DNA of 64,000 nucleotides, from the NCBI GenBank assembly GCA_963719875.1, contig CAVRDJ010000004.1:434001-498000 (forward strand), given 5' to 3'. The stretch comes from Palsa-360 sp963719875. Its GTDB lineage: Bacteria > Acidobacteriota > Terriglobia > Acidiferrales > UBA7541. Under the pieces are notes generated by a model, which saw only the letters and a list, made by a program, of their open reading frames with translations, was not told the DNA's origin and ran no database searches. Below, in pieces: positions 42,927 through 52,055 of this stretch. The position numbers and the translations under genes are program-made. Each line of letters begins with the position of its first letter. The stretch's first letter is position 1.

Positions 42927-44549
42927 CTACTTCGCGGCAGGCGGCAGGAATAGGAAGCAATGTTCCCCGGTGTTCGATTTCATGTGGCGGTCGAGATGAT
43001 CGAGCAGCTCCGGTCCTTCAGCGGCAAGAAAGGTGAGCAATCCGAAGGACCGTTCCTGCAGCGCGTTGTTTGGAAACAGCGAACTGGCAATCTCGTTCTC
43101 ATGCGTGTTCAGGACGCCGGTGCGAAAACCTTCGGCGCGGCCGGCTTTTGCGCGCAGGCCATTAAACTGATAAAGCATTTTCTCGGACGCCGTGTCGAGC
43201 GCGCCCACCAGCGTCTGATCCAGCTTGGTAAGCGGTTCCCGCAGGCCGTTAACGATGGCCTTGATCGCTTCCTCGCCGTCATCGAATCGTGTTGAGAGCG
43301 CTTGCGGAAGCGCCTCCGCCTCCAGGCGCGCGCGAAGTTTGTGGCGTCCCTGAAGAATATCCCGCGCATCCAAATTGTATTTCTTGAGCAAATTTGAAAC
43401 GTGCGATGGCACGAGCGTAAAACTGGCGCGCGGCAAAATCGCGGGCGCCCGGCCGAGCAGCTTTTTATAGACCAGCGACGTTTGTGCGTGGTAAGCCACT
43501 TCGGCGGGACCGGCTATGTAGGCAACGGTCGGCAGCAGCGTATCCTGAATCACGGGACGAAGCAGCGCGCTGGGGCTGAAGTCTTCGGGGCGTTCCTGTA
43601 CGGCTTTCAGAGTGTCGTCGATCGATTCTATTTTGTTCCCGGCCGCGAGCCCGCCATTCCCTGGGCGAAGGGCAAGCCGCTGCCCGTCGACAATCCGGAA
43701 GACGAGCGTACTTTGCTCCGAGATTTTCACTTGGGCGTGGAAGCCGGCTTTTTCGAGGGCCTCGGATCGCGCGACAAGCTCAGTCGCGAGGGCTTTGTGC
43801 TCTTTCACCGCGCGAAGCATAGTCTGCAGGGACAATCGATGTAAGTCCGCCGACATGGGATCAAGAAAAATGAGGCCGCGCCCGGCAAAAATCCGCGTCA
43901 TCAGCTTCCCAAAGGCAGAACCGAACGTTTCCTCGGCCGCATAACTTTCAGTGACCCATCGGCCGACTTCCTCTGCCCACGATCCTTCGAGGAGAGAAGC
44001 CGCTTGCGCCGAAAGTCCTCGGACCGCTTCGCCCAATCGGATATCGCCAACGCGCCTCTCAGCAGGCCCGGATGTTGCGAGATCCAAACGCTCGAAGCCG
44101 CCCCGCTTCGGAAAAAAACAATGATCCACTTCCGCGAGATCGTGGTCCTCGGTCGCCAGCCAGAAAACTGGGACGGCGTTTACGCCGCGCTCGGTCAATT
44201 CGCGCGCCAGGTGAAAGGCCGTGAGCGCCTTGTAAATGCTGTACGCCGGTCCGCCAAACAATCCGACTTGCTGCCCCGTAACAACAGCGACCGCTCCGTC
44301 CCGCAGCCGGTCCAAGTTGCGAGTCGTCGCATCGTCCCCGCCAAACACAAGATTCTGCTTCCTCAGAACGTCCACAACGGCGTAGCGAACAGAGTCCTCG
44401 TACCGCATCTCACGGGTCGCCTCTTCGATTCCGTTTGCGTTGGGAGGATGGCTATAGAATTCAGAGACGCTGGCAAAATCGGAAAGAAAAGTGGAATAGA
44501 GGCGCTCGGTTCCAGGCAACTCGGCAGGTGAGATCCAGCTACACTCCAT
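42927..44549 (-). CDS. bshC: bacillithiol biosynthesis protein BshC (putative cysteine ligase)
   Basis: BshC performs the last step of bacillithiol synthesis, adding cysteine to GlcN-malate. About 540 residues, the family's usual length. The motif VVTGQQVGLFGGPAYSIYKALTA, seen here in two blocks near residues 88-110, is diagnostic, with FWLATEDHDLAEV further on. A C-terminal coiled-coil region near 430-470 also fits. ATG 44549 has AAGGATGG upstream; ATG 44561 is the alternative. No bshA or bshB is in the window. Confidence 0.93.
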   Translation of the reverse strand: MECSWISPAELPGTERLYSTFLSDFASVSEFYSHPPNANGIEEATREMRYEDSVRYAVVDVLRKQNLVFGGDDATTRNLDRLRDGAVAVVTGQQVGLFGGPAYSIYKALTAFHLARELTERGVNAVPVFWLATEDHDLAEVDHCFFPKRGGFERLDLATSGPAERRVGDIRLGEAVRGLSAQAASLLEGSWAEEVGRWVTESYAAEETFGSAFGKLMTRIFAGRGLIFLDPMSADLHRLSLQTMLRAVKEHKALATELVARSEALEKAGFHAQVKISEQSTLVFRIVDGQRLALRPGNGGLAAGNKIESIDDTLKAVQERPEDFSPSALLRPVIQDTLLPTVAYIAGPAEVAYHAQTSLVYKKLLGRAPAILPRASFTLVPSHVSNLLKKYNLDARDILQGRHKLRARLEAEALPQALSTRFDDGEEAIKAIVNGLREPLTKLDQTLVGALDTASEKMLYQFNGLRAKAGRAEGFRTGVLNTHENEIASSLFPNNALQERSFGLLTFLAAEGPELLDHLDRHMKSNTGEHCFLFLPPAAK

Positions 44550-44772
44550 CAGGCATTCCATCCTTGTGTCCGCAAAGCATGCCGGCTTGGCACGATCGCA
44601 AAGGGTATTGGATGACTTGGAATTCGTTCGGATTCAGACTGAAACCTTCGAGGGCGCGAGCGTCGCAACCAATGCTTCGATTCCCTTTCGAGTCGTGAGC
44701 GCCGGTATGATTCCCTTGAGTTGTGGTTTGGTTCCCATACTGGAATCCTCATTGCTCTGTGGAAGGCCTTGA

Positions 44773-44880
44773 GTAGCACAGCCACTCTTGGCTGTGCGGT
44801 TTTCGATTCTTTCACGCATCCATCTACTGTCGACACTCGCAAAACCCGCACAGGTCCGCCGCGGCGGATGCCTGTGCTAC
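44773..44880. repeat. REP-like inverted pair that provides the carB stop codon
   Basis: The left element reads GTAGCACAGCCACTC and closes with TTGGCTGTGCGG. The right one, on the minus strand from 44880, reads GTAGCACAGGCATCCGCCGC and closes with GGCGGACCTGTGC. About 50 bases lie between. The TAG of the right GTAG (44879-44877) is the stop codon of carB. The rest of the gap to bshC (44562-44772) shows no convincing gene. Confidence 0.82.
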
Positions 44881-47800
44881 GCGGAAGGCAGTTGGGGCGC
44901 CGCCGCTTTCTTGGAATGAAGCGACTGCAACGGCGAAACCTCCAAGGTTTGTTCGACGAGCGCGCGAATCCCGCGGGCGGCCGCATTCGCGGCGGAGAGC
45001 GTGGTGATGCAAGGAATATTGTAACGGATCGCCGCGCGCCGTATGGATTTCTCATCGTAAAACGATTCGCGACCGAGAGGCGTATTGATGATCATATCCA
45101 CCTTGCCGGTCTTCACCAGGTCCACAATATTTGGACGGCCTTCATTCACCTTATAGACGGGATCAGCCGGGACTCCCGCCGCTTCGAGCGCCGCGGCGGT
45201 GCCGCGCGTGGCGATCAGGCGGAAACCCAGGGCGTGCAACTCCTTCGCGAGGGGTGCGCAGTGACGCTTGTCATGGTCGCTCACGCTCAAAAAGATGGAG
45301 CCTTTGCGCGGCAGGCGCTGCCCCGCGGCGAGTTGCGCCTTGGCAAACGCCTGGCCGTAACTCTTGGCCACGCCCATGACTTCCCCGGTCGAACGCATTT
45401 CGGGCCCGAGAATCGTGTCCACGCCGCGAAATTTATTGAAAGGGAAAACGGGAGATTTCACCGAGTAATAATCGCGTACGACAACCTCCGCCACGCCGTC
45501 CGTCGCGGCCACAGGAAGATTCATGTCGCGGAGTTTGCGCCCCGCCATCAGCCTTGCAGCAACTTTAGCCAGCGGCACGCCCGTGGCTTTGCTGACGAAC
45601 GGGACGGTGCGCGACGCGCGCGGATTCACTTCCAGCACGTAAACGGTGTCGCGCTGGATCGCGTACTGCACATTCATCAGGCCCACAACCTGAAGAGCCT
45701 TGGCCAGACGCTTCGTGTAGTCACGGATCTTTGCAAGCACGGAAGGCGACAAGCTCACAGGAGGCAGCACGCAGGATGAATCTCCCGAGTGCACGCCCGC
45801 CTCTTCGATATGCTCCATCACGCCGCCGATGATCACGTCCTCGCCGTCGGCCAGCGCGTCCACATCCACTTCCGTGGCTTCTTCGAGGAACTGATCGATC
45901 AGCACGGGCCGCGCCGGGCCCATCAGCGCCGCCTGGGCCACGTATTCCTGCACCGTATTCAAATCGTAGGCGATCACCATCGCGCGCCCGCCCAGCACGT
46001 AGCTCGGGCGCACCAGCACAGGGAAACCGATTTCGCTGGCCACGCGTGCCGCCTCTTCCGGCACGAGCGCCGTGCCGTTCTTGGGCTGCGGAATTTTCAA
46101 TTCATCGAGCAGGCGCCCAAAACGCCGGCGGTCTTCCGCAAGGTCGATCGATTCCGGCGCAGTGCCGATGATGGGCACGCCATTGCGCTTCAATTCCAGC
46201 GCCAGGTTGAGCGGAGTCTGTCCGCCGAATTGCACGATCACGCCCTGCGGCTTTTCGCGATCGACGACGGAGAGAACGTCTTCGAGGGTGAGTGGCTCGA
46301 AGTAGAGCCGGTCGGAAGTGTCGTAGTCGGTCGAAACCGTTTCCGGATTGCAATTGATCATGATGGTTTCGTAGCCGTCCTCGCGCAGTGCGAAGGAAGC
46401 GTGGCAACAGCAGTAATCGAATTCAATTCCCTGCCCGATGCGGTTGGGGCCGCTGCCTAGGATGGCGATCTTTGGACGATCCGTCGGTTGGGACTCGTCC
46501 TCGTCTTCATAAGTCGAATACATGTAAGGAGTGAAGGACTCGAATTCCGCCGCGCACGTATCGACGCGCTTGAACACCGGCGAGACGTGCGCCTTGGCGC
46601 GGCGATGACGCACGGCCGCGGGAGTGGTCTTCCACATTTGCGCGAGCTGTTCGTCGCTCGTGCCGATGCGTTTGCCCTCGCGCAGTAAATCTTCGGGCAC
46701 CGTTTCCACCGTGACCGACGCAAGCCTCCGGTTGACCGCGATGATTTCCTGCAGTTGCGCGATAAACCAGGGATCGATCTTCGTCAGCTCGACCGCTTCT
46801 TTCGCGGAGATTCCTCGCTCCAGCGCGACGAACAGCCAGTGGATGCGGTCCGGACGTGGCGTGGCGATTTTTTCGCGCAGCAGAGAAACCGGCGTGTCAG
46901 CCGGCGCGCGCCACGGCGAACTCGGCTCCAGCGACCGGATGCCCTTTTGCAGCGCTTCCTTAAACGTGCGGCCAATGGCCATGACTTCGCCAACCGACTT
47001 CATCTGCGTGCCGAGCGTGGGATCCGCCCCGTGAAACTTCTCGAATTGCCATTTGGGAATTTTTACGACCACGTAATCGATCGTCGGCTCGAAACACGAC
47101 GGCGTTTTCTTCGTAATATCGTTGGGAATTTCGTCGAGCGACATCCCGACCGCGAGCAGCGCCGCGATTTTGGCGATCGGAAAGCCAGTGGCCTTGGACG
47201 CCAGCGCCGAGCTGCGCGACACGCGCGGGTTCATCTCAATCACAATCATCCGCCCCGTCGCGGGATCGATGGCGAACTGGATATTCGATCCGCCGGTTTC
47301 GACTCCCACTTCGCGAATGATCGCCGCCGCCGCGTCCCTCATCCGCTGGTATTCCTTGTCGGTCAGCGTCTGCGCGGGCGCCACGGTGATGGAATCGCCG
47401 GTGTGCACGCCCATCGGATCGAAATTTTCAATCGAGCAGATGACCACGAAGTTGTCGCGATAATCGCGCATCACCTCTAGCTCGAATTCCTTCCATCCCA
47501 GCACAGATTCCTCGACAAGCGCCTCGTGCACCGGGCTTGATTCAAGCGCGTGGGCAATGGCTTCCGAAAATTCCTCGCGATTGTAGGCGATCGATCCGCC
47601 CGTCCCGCCCAGCGTGAACGAGGGCCGGATCACGACGGGATAGCCGAGCTGGTCGGCGAGCTTGAGCCCGTCCTGCCCATTGTTCACCAGTGCCGATGCC
47701 GGAACGTCGAGCCCCACCTTGCGAATGGCGTCCTTGAACCAGAGCCGGTCCTCGGCAACCTTGATCGCGCGCAGCGACGCGCCAATCAATTCGACGCCAT

Positions 47801-48131
47801 ATTTTTCCAGGATGCCGCCCTCCGCAAGCTCCACGGCGAGGTTCAAACCAGTCTGTCCGCCCACAGTTGGCAGCAGCGCCTGCGGCCTTTCCACGTCGAT
47901 AATCTTCTCGAGATATTCCTTCGTGAGAGGTTCGATGTAAGTGCGGTCGGCAATTTCCGGGTCGGTCATGATCGTCGCCGGATTCGAGTTCACCAGTACG
48001 ACTTCATACCCTTCGCTCCGCAGCGCCTTGCACGCTTGCGTGCCCGAATAGTCGAATTCGCACGCCTGCCCGATCACAATCGGGCCGGAGCCGATGATCA
48101 TAATTTTCTTGATGTCCGTGCGCTTGGGCAT
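44877..48131 (-). CDS. carB: carbamoyl-phosphate synthase large subunit
   Basis: Makes carbamoyl phosphate for arginine and pyrimidine synthesis. The 1084 residues contain two ATP-grasp halves: GSGPIVIGQACEFDYSG at the start and the second-half copy GSGPNRIGQGIEFDYCCCHA near residue 560. Later come the oligomerisation linker and the C-terminal allosteric domain (LGFRLIATRGTAAALEAAGVP). It follows carA by four bases. Its stop codon is formed by a repeat element, so the last residues may have been altered when that element inserted. Confidence 0.97.
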   Translation of the reverse strand: MPKRTDIKKIMIIGSGPIVIGQACEFDYSGTQACKALRSEGYEVVLVNSNPATIMTDPEIADRTYIEPLTKEYLEKIIDVERPQALLPTVGGQTGLNLAVELAEGGILEKYGVELIGASLRAIKVAEDRLWFKDAIRKVGLDVPASALVNNGQDGLKLADQLGYPVVIRPSFTLGGTGGSIAYNREEFSEAIAHALESSPVHEALVEESVLGWKEFELEVMRDYRDNFVVICSIENFDPMGVHTGDSITVAPAQTLTDKEYQRMRDAAAAIIREVGVETGGSNIQFAIDPATGRMIVIEMNPRVSRSSALASKATGFPIAKIAALLAVGMSLDEIPNDITKKTPSCFEPTIDYVVVKIPKWQFEKFHGADPTLGTQMKSVGEVMAIGRTFKEALQKGIRSLEPSSPWRAPADTPVSLLREKIATPRPDRIHWLFVALERGISAKEAVELTKIDPWFIAQLQEIIAVNRRLASVTVETVPEDLLREGKRIGTSDEQLAQMWKTTPAAVRHRRAKAHVSPVFKRVDTCAAEFESFTPYMYSTYEDEDESQPTDRPKIAILGSGPNRIGQGIEFDYCCCHASFALREDGYETIMINCNPETVSTDYDTSDRLYFEPLTLEDVLSVVDREKPQGVIVQFGGQTPLNLALELKRNGVPIIGTAPESIDLAEDRRRFGRLLDELKIPQPKNGTALVPEEAARVASEIGFPVLVRPSYVLGGRAMVIAYDLNTVQEYVAQAALMGPARPVLIDQFLEEATEVDVDALADGEDVIIGGVMEHIEEAGVHSGDSSCVLPPVSLSPSVLAKIRDYTKRLAKALQVVGLMNVQYAIQRDTVYVLEVNPRASRTVPFVSKATGVPLAKVAARLMAGRKLRDMNLPVAATDGVAEVVVRDYYSVKSPVFPFNKFRGVDTILGPEMRSTGEVMGVAKSYGQAFAKAQLAAGQRLPRKGSIFLSVSDHDKRHCAPLAKELHALGFRLIATRGTAAALEAAGVPADPVYKVNEGRPNIVDLVKTGKVDMIINTPLGRESFYDEKSIRRAAIRYNIPCITTLSAANAAARGIRALVEQTLEVSPLQSLHSKKAAAPQLPSA

Positions 48132-48135
48132 GAAT

Positions 48136-49338
48136 TTAGTGGGCCTTCGCCTGCCCGCGCCGCAACGCGCCGGAAAGTTTCCAGTTTTTCATGGTGTCCG
48201 TGAATTGCCGGAACAAATAGTGCGAATCGTGCGGCCCGGGCGACGCCTCGGGGTGGTACTGCACCGAAAAGAGCGGCAGGGTGCGGTGCCGCAATCCTTC
48301 ATTGGTGTGGTCATTCAAATTTACGTGGGTGACTTCGACCTCGCTCGACGGCAGCGAATCCGGATCCACGCAGAAGCCATGATTCTGCGCGGTGATCTCA
48401 ACCTGCTCGGTCATGAGATTTTTCACCGGATGATTCGACCCGTGGTGGCCGAAACGCAGCTTGAAGGTCTTGCCGCCAAGCGCCAGGCCGCAGAGCTGGT
48501 GCCCCAGGCAAATTCCGAAAACAGGTACGCGGCCGAGCAGATTGCGAATGCTCTCAATCGCATACGTGGCAGGCTCCGGATCGCCCGGGCCGTTGGAAAG
48601 AAAAACGCCGTCGGGTTTCAGCGCCAGCGCATCTTCCGCCGACGTTTTCGCCGGGATCACCATCACTTCGCAATTGTGGTCGACGAGCAGGCGGAGAATA
48701 TTTTGCTTGATGCCGTAGTCGTAGGCCACGACGCGAAATTTCTGCGTTTCCCCGGCGGACTGCGCCTCGCCCATCGCTTCATTCCAGGGAGAAGCCGTCA
48801 ATTCGATGGAGCCTTTGTCCCAGCCATATTGCCTTTCGCAGGTAACGCGGCTCGCCAGCTCAAGTCCCGCCATCGAGGGCAAGGCTCGCGCTTCGGCGAG
48901 CAGAACTTCTGCGGGCGTACCGTCGGTCGAAACTACGCCGCGCAGCGCGCCCATCTTCCGAATGTGCAGGACGAGCGCGCGCGTGTCCACGTCCCACAGA
49001 ACTGGAATATTGTGCCGAACCAGATAGTTCTGCGCGGATTCGCTGGAACGCCAGTTGGAAGCAATCGCGGAAAATTCCCTGACGATGAGCGACTCGATGT
49101 GCGGGTGTGGAGACTCCTCATCGTCGATATTGGTTCCGACGTTTCCGATGTGGGGATAAGTCAGGCAGACAATCTGGCCCGCGTAACTCGGATCGGTGAA
49201 AACTTCCTGATATCCAGTGAGGCTGGTGTTGAAAACGACTTCGCCGCCCCGCCGGGTGATCGCTCCCGCGGCGCGCCCATGAAAAATGCGCCCATCTTCG
49301 AGCGCAAGCGTTCCCTTCCGTGCTTCGGTTTCGGACAG
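48136..49338 (-). CDS. carA: carbamoyl-phosphate synthase small subunit with CTG start
   Basis: The glutaminase subunit, about 400 residues. The whole conserved N-terminus is in frame (GTLALEDGRIFHGR, then NTSLTGYQEVFTDPSYAGQIV), then the GICLGHQL nucleophile Cys and a GHHGSNHP His segment. No ATG, GTG or TTG occurs in frame between the lepB stop (49405) and the conserved start; the first such codon is a GTG at 48990, inside the conserved domain. A CTG at 49338-49336 lies 4 bases behind GAGAGGG and gives a normal start (SETEARKGTLALEDG). Translation from CTG is inferred. Confidence 0.93.
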   Translation of the reverse strand: MSETEARKGTLALEDGRIFHGRAAGAITRRGGEVVFNTSLTGYQEVFTDPSYAGQIVCLTYPHIGNVGTNIDDEESPHPHIESLIVREFSAIASNWRSSESAQNYLVRHNIPVLWDVDTRALVLHIRKMGALRGVVSTDGTPAEVLLAEARALPSMAGLELASRVTCERQYGWDKGSIELTASPWNEAMGEAQSAGETQKFRVVAYDYGIKQNILRLLVDHNCEVMVIPAKTSAEDALALKPDGVFLSNGPGDPEPATYAIESIRNLLGRVPVFGICLGHQLCGLALGGKTFKLRFGHHGSNHPVKNLMTEQVEITAQNHGFCVDPDSLPSSEVEVTHVNLNDHTNEGLRHRTLPLFSVQYHPEASPGPHDSHYLFRQFTDTMKNWKLSGALRRGQAKAH

Positions 49339-49404
49339 TGTACCCTCTCTGGCTGCCTCTAAAGTGCCCGCGCGCCGTTGTCTGCCGCGGCGGACGAAGG
49401 CGGG

Positions 49405-49992
49405 TTATTTCACGGATTCGGCAAAAACCGGGATCGAACCGAAGTGATCCACCGGCCAATACGCGAACACAGCCTTGCCGTAGATAAATTTTCGCGGCAC
49501 CGGCCCGAAAATCCGCGAGTCGTTCGAGCTGGTGCGGTGATCCCCCATCACAAAATACTCGCCCTTCGGAATTTGCGTGGGCGGATACGTCCCGAAATCA
49601 TCGGACTCCCGCGGAATATACGGCTCCGGCAGGAGTTTGCTATTCAAATAGACTTGCCCGTCGCGAATTTCCACCGTGTCATCCGGCAATCCGACGACGC
49701 GCTTGATGAACGACTTCGAGCGGTCCAGAGGATACCAGAAAACGACTACATCGCCGCGCTCAATCGGCCCGAACCGGTACACGAATTTATTAATGAAAAT
49801 TCGCTCCTGATCGGAGATCAGGGGAGACATGCTGGTGCCTTCGACTTTCACCGGCTGGTAGAAGAAAATGATGATAACAATAGCGAGGCTGAGCGCAATG
49901 ACGAGATCGCGCCCCCAACTTCGAAGCTCGCGCCGCAGCGGTTGCGCCGCTCCGGGCGCGACAGTCGTGCTGATTTCGGCGTTCGGCTCCAT
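49405..49992 (-). CDS. lepB: signal peptidase I
   Basis: Cleaves signal peptides at the outer face of the inner membrane. About 195 residues from ATG 49992. It has one N-terminal membrane helix (about 29-45) and the Ser-Lys dyad: Ser54 in EGTSMSPLI and Lys97 in SFIKRVVGLP. The GDHRTSSNDSRIFGPVP block is also present. A farther upstream ATG (50106) adds a leader without support. It lies 66 bases before carA in the same direction. Confidence 0.93.
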   Translation of the reverse strand: MEPNAEISTTVAPGAAQPLRRELRSWGRDLVIALSLAIVIIIFFYQPVKVEGTSMSPLISDQERIFINKFVYRFGPIERGDVVVFWYPLDRSKSFIKRVVGLPDDTVEIRDGQVYLNSKLLPEPYIPRESDDFGTYPPTQIPKGEYFVMGDHRTSSNDSRIFGPVPRKFIYGKAVFAYWPVDHFGSIPVFAESVK

Positions 49993-50412
49993 GTCCTTAC
50001 TTACTTGAGAACACCTAAATTTATACCACGCTCCTCCGCCGCGCGCCACTGTTACGGCGTATGGAGGCTGTCCCAAACTTAAAATTGTCAATACCGTTCT
50101 GTTCATCAGGCGGTTGGTGCATTAGCCCCGGCATTCGAGTTCGTGTTTTTAGCTGCATCAGCCACTAAAGCTTCGGGCCCTCAAGAGTCTCTGTGAGAAC
50201 TCAATTTTGGTTCATGTAGCGCCCGCCTTCAGGCGGGCATCTGCTTGATTACAATGTGCCCGCCTGAAAGCGGGCGCTACAAAAACGCGCCAATTTTGAA
50301 TTCGCACACAGGCTCGAAAGGCCCCCTTAGCGCGACTCCAGTTGTCCGACCTGAAGGTAGGATCTCCTAAACGGTCAAACCAGCATTTTCACTCTCGACC
50401 CAACTTGGCATC
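49993..50412. other. intergenic stretch with REP-like repeat
   Basis: This region lies between leftward lepB and the leftward methyltransferase gene. The only recognisable element is the inverted repeat pair at 50216-50280. No gene is apparent; it probably also holds the lepB promoter. Confidence 0.5.
50216..50280. repeat. REP-like inverted pair upstream of lepB
   Basis: Two head-to-head GTAGCGCCCGCC elements are separated by about 22 bases. The left is GTAGCGCCCGCCTTCAGG and closes with CGGGC; the right has CTTTCAGG in the loop. The stem is that of the right element at 6369-6433. It is not adjacent to a stop codon. Confidence 0.85.
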
Positions 50413-51192
50413 TTACTTGTAAGCCGCCAGGCGCAGCCTCCGGTAATCAGCCCACCATTGTCCGTCGCGAAATAATTTGGGACGGAGTATCTCTTCGACT
50501 CTGCCGAGAAATTCCTCACGCCTCGCCGCACCTGCCTTCGCCAGATAATCCGCGCCGAACATGTTGATCCAGTTCCTCATTCCCGCAGCCCCGTCCGCCA
50601 GCCCGGTCGGCCGGTCGAACAGAGCGATGTGCCGAACTTCCAAACCATTCTTTTCAGCGAGCGTCGAGTATTCGCTCACGCTCGGGTAATACCAAGGCTG
50701 CACTTCCCCGGCCTTCGCCAAGCCAAGCTCCCCCAGCGCAACGTCGAAAGCATCTTGCATCAATCGAATGTTTCCCTTACCGCCAAGTTCCGCTACAAAT
50801 CTCCCGCCCGGGCGCAGCGCTCTCCATACGCCCTGGAGTACAAGCTCAGGTTCATGAATCCAGTGCAGCGTCGCATTCGAGAACACAGCGTCATATTCAT
50901 CCCGAAACGTGAGATTCCTGGCATCCGAAATTTCAAATTTCAAATTTGGATATTTCAATCGCGCCGCAGCCACCATCTCGGCTGAGCGGTCCACACCCGT
51001 AACGTGGGCGCCGGATTCCGCAATCTGCGCGGTTAAATGCCCCGTGCCGCATCCCAGGTCCAGGATGCGCTCGCCTGCGCGCGGATCAAGCAGCGAAACC
51101 ACATCGGAACCATATTTCCAGACGAAGTCGTGTTTCGCGTCGTATAGCTTAGCGTCCCATTCTGCGCCCGCTTCTCGAACTCTCTCGTCCAC
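50413..51192 (-). CDS. class I SAM-dependent methyltransferase
   Basis: This 259-residue protein has the SAM-binding motif ILDLGCGTGHLTAQIA near residues 43-58, then VDRSAEMVAAAR, DARNLTF and FSNATLHWI. This pattern resembles trans-aconitate and other small-molecule methyltransferases. The substrate is not known. It ends before a repeat-bearing gap and starts about 80 bases behind rsmE. Confidence 0.87.
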   Translation of the reverse strand: MDERVREAGAEWDAKLYDAKHDFVWKYGSDVVSLLDPRAGERILDLGCGTGHLTAQIAESGAHVTGVDRSAEMVAAARLKYPNLKFEISDARNLTFRDEYDAVFSNATLHWIHEPELVLQGVWRALRPGGRFVAELGGKGNIRLMQDAFDVALGELGLAKAGEVQPWYYPSVSEYSTLAEKNGLEVRHIALFDRPTGLADGAAGMRNWINMFGADYLAKAGAARREEFLGRVEEILRPKLFRDGQWWADYRRLRLAAYK

Positions 51193-51272
51193 TTCTTCTC
51201 CCTATGCTGTTCAAATCTCGTCGGGAAAAACTTTTGACTGTCAACTCTTCACCAGTCACCAATCACCAGTCA

Positions 51273-52031
51273 CTATTCACCGCTTTTCACGCGAAATGCT
51301 CCGAACGCGTATTCCACCGCAGCCAGCGCCGCGCACACGGCCGTTTCCGTGCGCAGAATGTTTGTTCCCAACGCGGCCTCCACGAATCCGCAATCGCCCG
51401 CTGACGCAAATTCCGCGTCGGTCCATCCGCCTTCGGGGCCGATCGCGATGGCCACGCGGGCGGCATTGTCTTCCCGACGCGCTGCCGCAACGGGCTCGAG
51501 TGCCTCGCGCAGAGGCTTTGCACCAGCGCGCTCGGAGAGCAACAATTTTAACGGGGCAGCCGATGCTCGAAATGCGTCGCGTGGTTTCGCGGCGTCCCTC
51601 AGGGCCGGGACGCACAAACACCGCGCCTGTTGCGCGGATTCTGCGAGGATTCGCTTCCATCGTTTGGCGCGCTTCCCCGCCGCCGCGATCAGGCCCTTTT
51701 CGCTTCGGTCCGCCGCGAGCGGTGCGATTTCCTCCGCGCCGAGTTCTGTTGCCTTTTCAAGCGCCCACTCGAACCGGTCAAACTTCACGATGGCCAGAAG
51801 CAATTCGGTCCGAACCGGCCCAACGGGCGCTGGCAGAGGCTCGACGAGCGAGAATTGGACTTCGTCCCGTCCCACGCTCTCAGTCCGCGCCAGCCACACG
51901 CACAGCCCGTCGCTGAGTTCGTATAACTGCCCGGTCTGCGCCCGCAGCACGCGCCCCAAATGGTGCGCCGCCTCGCCGCGCAGAGTTGCGGATCCCGCCG
52001 CAAATTCTTCCACAAAGAATCGCCGTCGCAT
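51273..52031 (-). CDS. rsmE: 16S rRNA m3U1498 methyltransferase
   Basis: RsmE methylates U1498 of 16S rRNA. The 252-residue protein has a PUA-like N-terminal domain (GEAAHHLGRVLRAQTGQ) and a SPOUT C-terminal domain. The C-terminal knot shows AIGPEGGWTDAE and LGTNILRTETA, both typical. It is divergent from the nucleoside hydrolase gene, with only 24 bases between the two starts. Confidence 0.94.
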   Translation of the reverse strand: MRRRFFVEEFAAGSATLRGEAAHHLGRVLRAQTGQLYELSDGLCVWLARTESVGRDEVQFSLVEPLPAPVGPVRTELLLAIVKFDRFEWALEKATELGAEEIAPLAADRSEKGLIAAAGKRAKRWKRILAESAQQARCLCVPALRDAAKPRDAFRASAAPLKLLLSERAGAKPLREALEPVAAARREDNAARVAIAIGPEGGWTDAEFASAGDCGFVEAALGTNILRTETAVCAALAAVEYAFGAFRVKSGE

Positions 52032-52055
52032 GTGCCGCTATGTTATATCAATCCG

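Noticed and set aside
44566..44772. 68-residue plus-strand frame between bshC and carB
   Set aside because: No ribosome site or domain; the region looks like leader and repeat sequence.
49118..49459. Minus-strand frame of 113 residues across the carA start
   Set aside because: It is a shifted frame of carA and the lepB end. The true carA frame carries the conserved N-terminal sequence.
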